Source: an uncultured Flaviramulus sp.
Lineage (GTDB): Bacteria; Bacteroidota; Bacteroidia; Flavobacteriales; Flavobacteriaceae
DNA: 64,000 nucleotides
Direction: 5' to 3'
Assembly: GCA_947495125.1 (NCBI GenBank)
Contig: CANLXL010000012.1
Span: forward strand, 1 to 64,000
Shown: one piece after another, positions 19,879 to 29,046 of the stretch
How the letters are laid out: every line of letters begins with the position of its first letter
How positions within the stretch are numbered: the stretch's first letter is position 1
The notes under the pieces: generated by a model
Databases searched by the model: none
What the model was told of the DNA's origin: nothing
The model's input: only the letters and a program-made list of their open reading frames with translations
Translations under genes and position numbers: made by a program

Positions 19879-20439
19879 TTAGTTTGCCGTTACTGTAAAC
19901 TTACCAGCTTCAACACTGGGAAAATCAACTTCCGTTTCTGCGATATGATTTACATAATTTGTTAGTGTATTGGAAACCACGTTTAACACAATTTCTAAAA
20001 TATCACCATCGTTATAACCCGCTTCTTTAATAGCTCGAATGGATTCTGTTGAAACCTGACCTCTATGTTTTGTTACAGCCTGTGCAAACTGCAATCCTGC
20101 CTGGATTTTCGCATCTGCAGCGATACCTTGTCTATTTTGTTCTGTTTCCTCTTCGGTTAACCCATTCATTTTTCCTATGGTCGTATGGGCCGATAAGCAA
20201 TAATTACATGCATTTTCTTCGGCTATAGCCAATGCTAATTGCTCTCTAAACTTATTGCTAAAGTTTCCACTGGCGGTTAGTTCACCTAAACTTAAATAAG
20301 TTTGCAAAGTGGCCGGAGAATTACCAAATACTTTAATAAGGTTTGGAATAAATCCTAATTTGTCTTGAACGGCGTTAAACAATTCTTTCGACTTCCCGGT
20401 TGTTGTTTCCGGATTTAATGTTTCAATTCTTGTACTCAT
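19879..20439 (-). CDS. Carboxymuconolactone decarboxylase / AhpD-like protein
   Basis: The 186-residue helical protein has the redox motif CNYCLSAH (CxxC plus His) characteristic of the alkylhydroperoxidase AhpD core. Proteins of this kind act as thiol peroxidases or reductants. It is the first gene of a minus-strand run with the SnoaL-like and cupredoxin genes. An AraC regulator lies about 280 bases upstream on the same strand. Confidence 0.88.
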   Translation of the reverse strand: MSTRIETLNPETTTGKSKELFNAVQDKLGFIPNLIKVFGNSPATLQTYLSLGELTASGNFSNKFREQLALAIAEENACNYCLSAHTTIGKMNGLTEEETEQNRQGIAADAKIQAGLQFAQAVTKHRGQVSTESIRAIKEAGYNDGDILEIVLNVVSNTLTNYVNHIAETEVDFPSVEAGKFTVTAN

Positions 20440-20715
20440 AATTTTTGTTTTTAATATTCTTGTCTTTGTTATTTATGCTTCGTTTTTACACTCGCATAAT
20501 TGATTCTCTGGTTGAGTTTCATCGTACTCCTGATAGCCCCAACAATTTGGGCATTGCTTATTTTGTATTGCTTTCATTGTTATTTTTACATTTAAATTCA
20601 CCCTTAAAGAGAATGACTGTTTTTAATTACAATGCAAATATGCAACGTATTGTATGGCAAGAAAATGGACAAAGGTTCCTAATGATAGGACTCATCCTAA
20701 ATACAGTTGGTATAA

Positions 20716-21561
20716 CTAGTTTTTATGGTCTTTTTTGAACTGAAGTGGTGATTTCTGTGTTGCTTTTTTAAAGAATCTGGTAAAATACGCCGAATCATTA
20801 AACCCTATGTCGTAGGCAATTTGTTTCACTGAATTATCGGTATAAATTAATTGACGTTTGGCTTCTAAAACAATTCTGTTTTTTATAAAATCACTTGGTG
20901 TTTGAGATCCTATTTTCTGAAAGTGTTTCGTTAAGGACTTAGGAGATATCCCTAATCTACCAGCATAATCGGTTACGGAATGCAAGGTTTTAAAATTCTG
21001 ATTTACCAGTAAGCTAAAATCTTTAAACAATTTAGTCTCTTCATTATTTTTAATTACATGGTGCTCTTTTTTCACGCGAACAGAATGTATTATGAATTGT
21101 TTTAAATACGATTGTAACATATCGTATTGTGCGGTCTCATTGCGTTTAAACTCGTCCATTAAGCTGTCCAGAATAAAACTAAGTTTTTTAGTATCCTCCG
21201 CACAGGGTTTTACAAAGGGTGTTTCATATACATTATTAAAAAGCACACCGTTACAGGCCACTTCCGCATCATGTATTTGGATGCAATAAAAGTCACGAAC
21301 AAAAGTTAATTTATAGGCCTCTTTGACTTTTTCAGAATCAACTGTAAAGACCTGTCCGGGAGACAGGAAGAAAAGCACATTCCCATCGAATGAGTAACTT
21401 TCAAAATCGATATTATAAGTCCCTTTACCATCTTTAATCCAATAAATACTATAAGCATCGACCTGTTCCGGCTTATGGAATGTGCAGGCTTTTTCAAATT
21501 GAATAATACTTAAGGAAAAAATGTCTCTGTAGGTATATGTTGAAATATCTTGGACTGCCAT
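20716..21561 (-). CDS. AraC-family transcriptional regulator
   Basis: The 281-residue protein has an N-terminal cupin-like sensing half (SIYWIKDGKGTYNIDFESY...LFFLSPGQVFTV) and a C-terminal double helix-turn-helix. The latter shows LGISPKSLTKHFQKIGSQTPSDFI and IAYDIGFNDSAYFTRFFKKATQKSPLQF, the AraC signature. It starts 8 bases after brnQ, so it is probably co-transcribed with that transporter. Targets may be the AhpD/SnoaL/cupredoxin group next door, by position only. Confidence 0.92.
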   Translation of the reverse strand: MAVQDISTYTYRDIFSLSIIQFEKACTFHKPEQVDAYSIYWIKDGKGTYNIDFESYSFDGNVLFFLSPGQVFTVDSEKVKEAYKLTFVRDFYCIQIHDAEVACNGVLFNNVYETPFVKPCAEDTKKLSFILDSLMDEFKRNETAQYDMLQSYLKQFIIHSVRVKKEHHVIKNNEETKLFKDFSLLVNQNFKTLHSVTDYAGRLGISPKSLTKHFQKIGSQTPSDFIKNRIVLEAKRQLIYTDNSVKQIAYDIGFNDSAYFTRFFKKATQKSPLQFKKDHKN

Positions 21562-21569
21562 GTATTGAA

Positions 21570-22871
21570 TTAATTGGATGTGGCTTTAGTCGTAAAATTC
21601 TTGAAATTTAACACTATAAAAATAATTATTGCCGGTAGCACCCAACCTAAATGATGTTGAGAAAAAGGAATTACCATCTTTAAGCCTTCCAGGTGGATTG
21701 GATTTATAATAAACCCTAAAAAATCCGGAAGACTAAATACAAATGTACCTAAAACCACTCCTCTAAAAACCGTATGTGAAGCTAATTTTTCCGGCAATAC
21801 ATTAAGCAAAATCAATACTATTGTTATTGGATAAATGAGCATAAGCACAGGTAGCGCAATCATTATAATAGTATGAAAATCGAGTTGACCGACGCCAACA
21901 CCGACAATACATCCAACAATCGCCACGGTTTTAAAAACTCGAGAAGCACCATTAAATACACCTTTAAAATAATCGGCTGTCCCGGTAATAATACCCACCG
22001 CAGTGGTAAAACATGCCAGAGCAATTAAAACACTCAAAAGGGTATTACCCATATTCCCAAGAACCGCAACACTTATTCCTCGCAATAAAGTGGCGCGTTG
22101 CATATCGTTACTCAAACTACCATCAACAAAAATATCCTTACCATAAAACGCACCAACAGCGATTAAACCGGCATAAATAACAAAAAGCCCAAATCCAGCA
22201 ATAAATCCGGATTTACGAATAATAGACTTCAAGTCATTCGCATCCTTATATCCCTTGAGCTTTAACGAAATAATAATCACGGCTCCAACCACCACGGCTC
22301 CAATGGCATCGAAAGTCTGATACCCTTCCAGTATACCATCGACAATGGGCATAGAAAAAGCAGAAGTATTCATGGCAACATGACTCGAAAATAAACCAAC
22401 CCCTATAACTAAAATCAGAATGATTACAATAAGTGGTGTTAAGTATTTTCCTATTACATTCAACATTCTCGACCGATTTAAAACAAATATCAAGACCAAA
22501 ACAAAATAGATGATACTGGTTAATAACGGACTTGTGCCAAAATTCGGAAAAATAGCAATCTCATGTGTAGCGGCCGCTGTACGGGGAGATGGAATCGTTA
22601 TCGAAATGATATAGATAAGAATACAATATATGGTGCTAAAAAGTGGTGATACTTTTTTACCAAAATCGTACATCGTTCCTTGTAATTTCGCATGTGCCAA
22701 AATCCCAAAAATGGGAATCACCACAGCCGTAATTACGAATCCTAGGGTTACCCAAATCCAATTGCTTCCGGCATTATAGCCTAGTAAAGGTGGTAACAAT
22801 AAGTTCCCGGCACCGAAAAACAGAGAAAAAAGTGCAAAGCCAAATATGAAGGTTTCTTTAGTTTTATTCAT
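21570..22871 (-). CDS. brnQ: Branched-chain amino acid carrier (LIVCS family)
   Basis: The 433-residue membrane protein has about 12 hydrophobic segments. The start FGFALFSLFFGAGNLLLPPLLG is the signature of the LIVCS (BrnQ) sodium-coupled leucine/isoleucine/valine importers. Length is typical. It is divergent from the hydrolase gene at 22905 (33-base gap) and upstream of the AraC gene. Confidence 0.92.
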   Translation of the reverse strand: MNKTKETFIFGFALFSLFFGAGNLLLPPLLGYNAGSNWIWVTLGFVITAVVIPIFGILAHAKLQGTMYDFGKKVSPLFSTIYCILIYIISITIPSPRTAAATHEIAIFPNFGTSPLLTSIIYFVLVLIFVLNRSRMLNVIGKYLTPLIVIILILVIGVGLFSSHVAMNTSAFSMPIVDGILEGYQTFDAIGAVVVGAVIIISLKLKGYKDANDLKSIIRKSGFIAGFGLFVIYAGLIAVGAFYGKDIFVDGSLSNDMQRATLLRGISVAVLGNMGNTLLSVLIALACFTTAVGIITGTADYFKGVFNGASRVFKTVAIVGCIVGVGVGQLDFHTIIMIALPVLMLIYPITIVLILLNVLPEKLASHTVFRGVVLGTFVFSLPDFLGFIINPIHLEGLKMVIPFSQHHLGWVLPAIIIFIVLNFKNFTTKATSN

Positions 22872-22904
22872 TTGATGATTTATCTTTGCCTAAGATAGTT
22901 TAAA

Positions 22905-23684
22905 ATGATTTTAGAGCACAAAGGCATTCCTATTTTTTATTCAGATCATGGTGAAGGAAACACCATAGTCTTGCTTCATGGTTTTTTAGAAAACAGTAAG
23001 ATGTGGTCTCCCTTTATCCCAAGTTTATCAAAAAATAATAGAGTTGTTTGTATTGACCTATTAGGTCATGGACAAACAGGTTGTTTGGGATACATTCATG
23101 CTATGGAGCTCATGGCAGAATGCGTTGAAGTCGTTCTTAACTTTCTTAAAATTAAGCAATCTGTCTTTGTTGGTCACTCTATGGGAGGTTATGTTGCTCT
23201 GGCTTTTGCACAAAAAAAACCGGATTCCGTAAAAGGGATCTGTTTAATGAATTCTACCGCTCAAAATGATTCTTTAGATCGACAGAAAAATAGAGATCGC
23301 GCCATACGAGCGGTTAAACAAAATCATAAGACTTTTATTAGGTTAGCGATTTCGAATTTGTTCGCTCCGAAAAACATCCATCGCTTTTCTGAAGATATAG
23401 AACATATTATAAAAGAGGCATTACGAACGCCGCTCCAAGGAATCATTGCAGCTTTAGAGGGCATGAAAATAAGACCAGATGCTAAAGCTTTTTTCAAGTC
23501 TGCAACGTTTAAAAAAATGATGATCATCAGCCAAAATGATCCGGTATTAGATTACCAGGCATTACTTAACGAGGCTAAAAACAGCGAAGCCGAAACAATA
23601 GAATTTTCTGATGGACACATGAGTCATATTGAGAATAAACGTGATTTCTTACATTATGTTATGCATTTCGTCGAAAATATTTAG
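22905..23684 (+). CDS. Alpha/beta hydrolase
   Basis: The 259-residue enzyme has LLHGFLEN (oxyanion region), the nucleophile elbow GHSMGG with S92, a late Asp (SQNDPVLDY) and the catalytic His (SDGHMSHIE). No signal peptide, so cytoplasmic. Substrate unknown; the family includes esterases, MhpC- and BioH-like enzymes. A TATCTTTG element at 22881-22888 lies 16 bases before the ATG. Confidence 0.9.
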   Translation: MILEHKGIPIFYSDHGEGNTIVLLHGFLENSKMWSPFIPSLSKNNRVVCIDLLGHGQTGCLGYIHAMELMAECVEVVLNFLKIKQSVFVGHSMGGYVALAFAQKKPDSVKGICLMNSTAQNDSLDRQKNRDRAIRAVKQNHKTFIRLAISNLFAPKNIHRFSEDIEHIIKEALRTPLQGIIAALEGMKIRPDAKAFFKSATFKKMMIISQNDPVLDYQALLNEAKNSEAETIEFSDGHMSHIENKRDFLHYVMHFVENI

Positions 23685-23742
23685 CGTTTTATCGTTTTTA
23701 TCAATTATTTTTTTATGTTTATTGTCCTAAATATCAAAAATC

Positions 23743-24012
23743 ATGCAAAAAGCTACCACGAACAAACCTACTTTAATCCCCAAAATGTACTGCAATCTTT
23801 TTGGACATAATTATCAGATAACGAAAAAAGTTACTTACCATGTTAAAGAATACACTTGTAGTCATTGTAAAAAACAGTTAACCACAAATAGTAATGGAAA
23901 ACTTATTGAACTTACACCTAAGTTCAGAGAGATTAATGCTATTTTAGAACGCATTCACAATTCACGAATGGTACGTTCAAAGAAAAAAATGATCGCTTCG
24001 TCGATTTATTAA
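23743..24012 (+). CDS. Small zinc-ribbon-like protein (paralogue 1)
   Basis: The 89-residue protein has CNLFGHNYQ, then HVKEYTCSHCKKQLTTNSNG, then LTPKFREINAILERIH. The Cys/His spacing suggests a small zinc site, and the CxxFGH start resembles the DUF1660 family. It is closely similar to the protein at 24087 and more distantly to that at 30263. The first ten or so residues before MYCNLFGH are variable, so the true start could be the internal Met. Confidence 0.75.
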   Translation: MQKATTNKPTLIPKMYCNLFGHNYQITKKVTYHVKEYTCSHCKKQLTTNSNGKLIELTPKFREINAILERIHNSRMVRSKKKMIASSIY

Positions 24013-24086
24013 CAATTCATTAAACATAATAGCATCCTTTTTAATACTTTAATGCCCTCTCTACAATTAATTTAGCAAACCAAAGT

Positions 24087-24335
24087 ATGAAAAACATTCA
24101 TTGCAAGATGTTTGGTCACGATTTCGAAGTAACAAGACATGTCACTTATCATGTTAAAGAATATGCGTGCAAGAACTGCAAAAAACAATTAACAACCAGT
24201 AGCAGTGGCAATTTGACCGAATTAACCCCTAAGTTTAAAGAGATTAATGATGTTCTAGAACGCATTCATTATAGACGCTCCATTAGAGTTAATAAGCAGG
24301 AACTCAACCCTAACCTGTTGGTTTTTAGGCATTAA
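24087..24335 (+). CDS. Small zinc-ribbon-like protein (paralogue 2)
   Basis: The 82-residue protein is a tandem duplicate of its neighbour: CKMFGHDFEVTRHVTYHVKEY, CKNCKKQLTTSSSG and LTPKFKEINDVLERIH line up almost residue for residue. The last 11 bases overlap the 3' end of thiL on the other strand. Function unknown. Confidence 0.75.
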   Translation: MKNIHCKMFGHDFEVTRHVTYHVKEYACKNCKKQLTTSSSGNLTELTPKFKEINDVLERIHYRRSIRVNKQELNPNLLVFRH

Positions 24336-25371
24336 AATTTTTCCACCCCTGTGCTTTTATTGGTATTCTCGATTCGGCTCTGGTGACTAAATGCATCCCG
24401 GCTTCAGCTTCTCGTATAAATCCGATTACCGTAAAATTTGGATTTGCTTTAATTTTTGAGAAATCATCCTGAGAAATTGTAAATAAAAGCTCATAATCTT
24501 CTCCTCCATTTAAAGCCACGGTTGTACTGTCAATATTAAACTCTTCACAAGTAGAAATAACCACAGGATCTAAAGGAATTTTTTCTTCATACAGATCACA
24601 ACCAACACTGCTTTCTTTACACAGATGAATTATTTCAGATGAGAGCCCGTCACTAATATCGATCATCGAAGATGGTTTAACCTCCAAATCTTTTAACAAG
24701 GTCACAATATCCTTACGTGCTTCAGGTTTTAACTGACGTTCAATAATATAAGAATAAGCTTCTAAATCGGGTTGACTATTTGGGTTTACTTTATACACTT
24801 CTTTTTCACGTTCAAGCACTTGTAATCCCATATAAGCTCCACCTAAATCTCCCGAAACAACCAGTAGATCGTTAGGCTTGGCCCCACTTCGGTAAACTTC
24901 ATTATCACCTTCAACTTCACCAATCGCAGTTACCGAAATCAATAATCCTGTAGTAGACGATGTCGTATCTCCCCCAACCAAATCAACATCATAAATTTTC
25001 GCCGCCGTTTCTATTCCGGCATATAAATCTTCAAGGGCCTCTATAGGGAATCGATTGGACACCGCTAACGATACGGTTATCTGGGTGGCTTTAGCATTCA
25101 TCGCATATACATCGGATAAATTAACCATAACGGCTTTATAGCCTAAATGCTTCAATGGCATATAACTTAAATCGAAATGCACACCTTCAACAAGTAAATC
25201 TGTGGTAACCACAATTTTCTTATTTTTAAAATCTAAAACTGCGGCATCATCACCAATAGCTTTAACCGTTGATTTATGGTTAATTTTAAAATTTTTCGTC
25301 AAATGATCTATAAGCGCAAACTCTCCTAAATCACTTAAAGGTGTACGTTGCTGATTTTTATCTTCTATCAT
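24325..25371 (-). CDS. thiL: Thiamine-monophosphate kinase
   Basis: The 348-residue enzyme phosphorylates thiamine phosphate to the diphosphate. The AIR-synthase-like fold shows GDDAAVL (40-46), TTDLLVEGVHF (56-66), VGGDTTSS and late ISDGLSSEIIHL and GGEDYELLF motifs, all at ThiL positions. It is cytoplasmic. Its start lies only four bases after a TAnnTTTG promoter element, which predicts a leaderless message. Confidence 0.95.
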   Translation of the reverse strand: MIEDKNQQRTPLSDLGEFALIDHLTKNFKINHKSTVKAIGDDAAVLDFKNKKIVVTTDLLVEGVHFDLSYMPLKHLGYKAVMVNLSDVYAMNAKATQITVSLAVSNRFPIEALEDLYAGIETAAKIYDVDLVGGDTTSSTTGLLISVTAIGEVEGDNEVYRSGAKPNDLLVVSGDLGGAYMGLQVLEREKEVYKVNPNSQPDLEAYSYIIERQLKPEARKDIVTLLKDLEVKPSSMIDISDGLSSEIIHLCKESSVGCDLYEEKIPLDPVVISTCEEFNIDSTTVALNGGEDYELLFTISQDDFSKIKANPNFTVIGFIREAEAGMHLVTRAESRIPIKAQGWKNFNA

Positions 25372-25375
25372 GCTG

Positions 25376-25383
25376 CAAAAATA
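25376..25383 (-). promoter_or_regulatory. thiL -7 element, leaderless geometry
   Basis: On the minus strand TATTTTTG is followed by CAGC and the ATG. The transcription start expected from Bacteroidota promoters would fall on or next to the A of the start codon. Confidence 0.6.
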
Positions 25384-25462
25384 AGAAGCCTATTTTATTA
25401 ATTAGCAAAAATGCGTAACAAACCGTTTAAAGAATATCGTTTAAATGACAAGTCCGGTTCAA

Positions 25463-25476
25463 TTTTAACGTTAAAA
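25463..25476. promoter_or_regulatory. 14-bp perfect palindrome
   Basis: TTTTAACGTTAAAA lies in the 261-base spacer between thiL and the lipoprotein operon at 25633. It could be a repressor operator for either side; AT-rich DNA also makes such palindromes by chance. Confidence 0.3.
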
Positions 25477-25632
25477 CCAGCCAGATACCAGCATTTTTAT
25501 TTATATTAAGTTAAATTTGTTTATACAACATCTATAGTATTAGTACATTGATGCTCACTCATGTCTAACAACAATATTTGTTCAAAAAGTATCGTTTTTA
25601 TAATGCTATGATGTAAACGAGCTTTATTAAGT

Positions 25633-26913
25633 ATGAAAAAGATGAAGTTAAAAAAATTGCAAAGTATGAATGCATTTCAGAGAAGTATCGCTCTGCTCAA
25701 AATTTTAATATTGAGTTGGGTTCTAAGTATTGGTCTTCAAAGTTGTAATAATAATGACGATTCCCAAAAAATCGAACCATCGAATGCTATGGCCGTTTGT
25801 GAAAATGGTTTTGCCGGGATCTATCCGTGCAACGATTATGATCTTATGGCTCAAATTCCATTAACCACTTTCGGAGCAAATTCGGGTAACGATTCCTGGG
25901 GTTGGACAGATCCATCTAATGGCAAAGAATATGCGCTAATGGCAACCAATATAAATATTGCCTTCATAGACATATCAGACACGACAAACCCAATATACTT
26001 AGGCCATGTACCCACTGCAACTATAGGCAGTTCTTGGCGCGATGTTAAGGTTTATAATAACCATGCTTTTATTGTAGCCGATAATGCAGGTAATCATGGC
26101 ATGCAAGTATTCGATTTAACCCGATTACGAAACGTAGCAAACCCGCCCGAAGTGTTTACGACAGATGCACATTTAACCGACTTTGGTAGTGCGCACAACA
26201 TTGTAATCAATGAAGACAGTGGTTATGCTTACATTGTAGGCACGAATAGAAATGGAACCTATGCCGGAGGACCTTTATTTATTAATATTCAAAATCCAAC
26301 TTCTCCGGTATTTGAAGGCGGCTTTGGAGAAGGCGGCTATTCTCATGATGCCCAGGTAGTCACTTATAATGGCCCTGATTCAGATTATACAAATCGTGAA
26401 ATACTTATCGGAAGTAATGAAAATGAAGTGGTGATCGCAGATGTAACCGACAAATCCAATCCTGTTAAAATTTCAGACATAAGCTATAGTAATGTTCGCT
26501 ATGCGCATCAAGGCTGGTTTACAGAGGACATGAGGTATTTTATACTTGGTGATGAACTCGATGAATTAGAGATTGGGAATAACACCCGGACTCTTATCTT
26601 TGACTTTTCAGATTTAGATACACCGCTATTTCATTTTGATTACTTAGGTCCTACTGTGGCCATAGACCATAACGGTTACGTAAAAAACGATACGTACTAT
26701 TTTGCCAACTATAGAGCAGGATTAAGAGTTCTGGATATTTCCCAAATTGCAAACAGTTCTTTTACAGAAATTGGTTTTTTCGACACTTATCCGGAAAATG
26801 ATGGCACCGCCTTTGATGGAGCTTGGAATGTTTATCCATATTTTACAAGTGGGAATATTATAGTGAGTGATGTTAACCGAGGTCTTTTTGTGCTAAGAAA
26901 AAGTGGTTCATAA
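25633..26913 (+). CDS. Choice-of-anchor B / LVIVD-repeat lipoprotein
   Basis: The 426-residue protein has a lipoprotein signal ending in LQSC, then a beta-propeller built of LVIVD-like repeats (FIDISDTTNPIYLGHV, VFDLTRL, FINIQNPTSPVFEGGF, IADVTDKSNPVKISDI, VLDISQI). The HNIVINEDSGYAYIVG and SHDAQVV stretches are those of the choice-of-anchor B family. It should sit on the outer membrane or cell surface. It is the first gene of a four-gene operon with the propeller protein, MbnP-like and MbnH-like genes. The start could be the fourth or twelfth codon (later Met). Confidence 0.85.
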   Translation: MKKMKLKKLQSMNAFQRSIALLKILILSWVLSIGLQSCNNNDDSQKIEPSNAMAVCENGFAGIYPCNDYDLMAQIPLTTFGANSGNDSWGWTDPSNGKEYALMATNINIAFIDISDTTNPIYLGHVPTATIGSSWRDVKVYNNHAFIVADNAGNHGMQVFDLTRLRNVANPPEVFTTDAHLTDFGSAHNIVINEDSGYAYIVGTNRNGTYAGGPLFINIQNPTSPVFEGGFGEGGYSHDAQVVTYNGPDSDYTNREILIGSNENEVVIADVTDKSNPVKISDISYSNVRYAHQGWFTEDMRYFILGDELDELEIGNNTRTLIFDFSDLDTPLFHFDYLGPTVAIDHNGYVKNDTYYFANYRAGLRVLDISQIANSSFTEIGFFDTYPENDGTAFDGAWNVYPYFTSGNIIVSDVNRGLFVLRKSGS

Positions 26914-26923
26914 ATCGTTTGCT

Positions 26924-28276
26924 ATGCTAATACGGAAGATAACACACATATTAGTATGCAAAGCAGTTCTCGCATTTGTCCTTCTTTTTAGTTGTTCTTC
27001 AAAAATTGAGCCCGTTGGCAATCCCGATAATAGAGTCGGAGAAAACCTTATTAGAACTCTCGGAGGCTCAAAAAATGAGAGTGCTCAATCTATTATAAGA
27101 ACCTCAGATGGCGGTTATGCTATTTTGGGTTACACCCAAAGTTCAGACCAGGATATTGAAAACAAACAAAACGAGTCTTACGATTATTGGCTATTAAAAT
27201 TTGATCCTTCGAGTCTATTGCAGTGGCAAAAAACATACGGCGGTAGTGACGACGATAGAGGGAGTGATCTCATTCAAACCAATGACGGCGGATTTGCAAT
27301 TTTCGGGTTTAGTCAAAGTAACGATGGTGATTTAACAGACAATGCCGGGTTTAGAGATTTTTGGATCTCTAAATTAGATGATTCCGGAAATATATCCTGG
27401 CAAAAATCTTATGGCTTTGCCGGTGCCGATACCGGTATTTCAATGATTCAAACCAACGATAACGGATACCTTTTAATTGGTGTTTTAGATGTTACTGCTT
27501 CAGGCGGGCAAGGCATCAGTAAAACGACCCTAGCAAAGAGACATGCCGGTGGTGATTATTGGGCTATAAAATTAAATGCCTCCGGAAACAAGGAATGGAG
27601 TAACTATTTTGGCGGCACTTTTACTGATACACCTTACGATGTTATTCAAACGGATGACCATGGTTATATCATCATTGGGTCTTCCGATAGTGATGATGTT
27701 GACATTAAAAACAGTAAAGGGACTTATGATTTTTGGGTGATCAAGATTTCAGAAACCGGAGCTCTGGTTTGGGAAAAATCCTTTGGAGGTTCCGAAGTCG
27801 ATGAAGCCAGAGGCATAGTAAATTCCAACGACGGTAATTATATCATTATAGGAGATACCAGGAGTAGTGATATCAACGTTTCAGAAAATAAAGGTGCCGC
27901 CGATTTGTGGGTTATCAAAATCTCGCCTACCGGAAACTTAATATGGGAAAAGTCTTTTGGAGGCAGTAGCTTTGATTCTGGTCGTTCGATTTCTAAAACT
28001 CAGGATGGCGGATTTTTAATCTCGGGCAGTTCTCGAAGTTCAGATGGAGATGTTAGTACGAATGAAGGTCAAAATGATGCCTGGGTTTTAAAAATAACCC
28101 ATCAAGCAGATTTAGAATGGCAAAACACCTTTGGAGGCTCTGGCGTTGATATCTCTTATGGTGCCATCGAACTTAATAACGGAACAATTATTGCAACAGG
28201 AGAATCCAGTAGCTCTAATGCCGATATAACGGAAAACAAAGGGTTTACAGATTTGTTGCTTATAAACATAGACTAA
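26924..28276 (+). CDS. Seven-repeat beta-propeller lipoprotein
   Basis: I start at the ATG at 26924, which gives a lipoprotein signal (LLFSCSS); an in-frame GTG lies at 26903. The 450-residue product contains seven repeats of about 58 residues, each with GGS..D....I.T.DGGY.I.G...S.D.D and then D.W..K....G...W...FGG. This is a whole seven-bladed propeller. Its start is 10 bases after the preceding stop, and the next gene begins on the base after its stop codon. Function unknown; surface-exposed binding is likely. Confidence 0.85.
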   Translation: MLIRKITHILVCKAVLAFVLLFSCSSKIEPVGNPDNRVGENLIRTLGGSKNESAQSIIRTSDGGYAILGYTQSSDQDIENKQNESYDYWLLKFDPSSLLQWQKTYGGSDDDRGSDLIQTNDGGFAIFGFSQSNDGDLTDNAGFRDFWISKLDDSGNISWQKSYGFAGADTGISMIQTNDNGYLLIGVLDVTASGGQGISKTTLAKRHAGGDYWAIKLNASGNKEWSNYFGGTFTDTPYDVIQTDDHGYIIIGSSDSDDVDIKNSKGTYDFWVIKISETGALVWEKSFGGSEVDEARGIVNSNDGNYIIIGDTRSSDINVSENKGAADLWVIKISPTGNLIWEKSFGGSSFDSGRSISKTQDGGFLISGSSRSSDGDVSTNEGQNDAWVLKITHQADLEWQNTFGGSGVDISYGAIELNNGTIIATGESSSSNADITENKGFTDLLLINID

Positions 28277-29041
28277 ATGAAAAACATACTTCTCATAGCA
28301 ATATCAAGTTTGTTGATGGCCTGCCATACAGATAACGACGACAACATTTCTCAGGTCAATGCCACGTTTAATTTTATTCATTATTGGGATGATACCAAAG
28401 TTACAAATGCCGATTTTAATACCATTCAATACACCAATGCCAAAGGCGACGAACTTAGTATTGAAAAACTGCGCTATTTGATTTCAAAAATCACCTTTCA
28501 GAAATCCAATGGCGAAACCTTTGTGCTCGACGGATACAATCTGGTTGATGTTACAAACGGGACTAATCTTTCCTTTGCACCAACGACAACCATTCCAACG
28601 GGAGATTATAGTGACGTATCTTTTACTTTCGGTTTTAATAATGAAGATAATTATAATGCTAATTACCAGGATCTAAATTCATCATCATGGAGTGTTCCCG
28701 AAATGCTCGGTGGTGGTTATCATTATATGCAGCTGGAAGGCAAATTTATCGATAATACGGCCACCGAAACAGGGTACGCCTATCACGCCATAAGAGCCGT
28801 TGATAATTCTGGTGCTGTACCGGTATTTGAGAACACTTTTTTTAGTGTTAATCTGGGAGCGGTAAGCATCACAAAAAATGCAACCTTCGAAATCAGAATG
28901 AATATCGCCGAATGGTTTAAAAACCCAAACACTTGGGATTTAAACGTATTGAACAACATGTTAATGCCCAATTTTGATGCTCAGATCCTGATGTTTGAAA
29001 ACGGACAACATGTTTTTAGTTTAGAATCTGTAACACAATAG
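28277..29041 (+). CDS. MbnP-like copper-binding lipoprotein
   Basis: The 254-residue lipoprotein (lipobox LMAC, C16) has the MbnP family pattern: FNFIHYWDDTKV, then LRYLISKITF, FVLDGYNLVDV, the TFGFNNEDN segment and W138 followed by H149 and M151 (SWSVPEML, GGYHYMQLEG). In methanotroph MbnP, a tryptophan is oxidised to kynurenine by MbnH and helps bind copper. W138 with the nearby His and Met is a candidate for the equivalent site. The MbnH-like gene follows after 5 bases. No methanobactin genes are present, so the role is probably periplasmic copper handling. Confidence 0.85.
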   Translation: MKNILLIAISSLLMACHTDNDDNISQVNATFNFIHYWDDTKVTNADFNTIQYTNAKGDELSIEKLRYLISKITFQKSNGETFVLDGYNLVDVTNGTNLSFAPTTTIPTGDYSDVSFTFGFNNEDNYNANYQDLNSSSWSVPEMLGGGYHYMQLEGKFIDNTATETGYAYHAIRAVDNSGAVPVFENTFFSVNLGAVSITKNATFEIRMNIAEWFKNPNTWDLNVLNNMLMPNFDAQILMFENGQHVFSLESVTQ

Positions 29042-29046
29042 TTTTT

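Noticed and set aside
20445-20738. 97-codon plus-strand open frame between the AhpD-like and AraC genes
   Set aside because: Hydrophobic but with no signal-peptide logic or family resemblance, and it overlaps the 3' end of the AraC gene. The spacer more likely holds the promoter of the AhpD-like gene.
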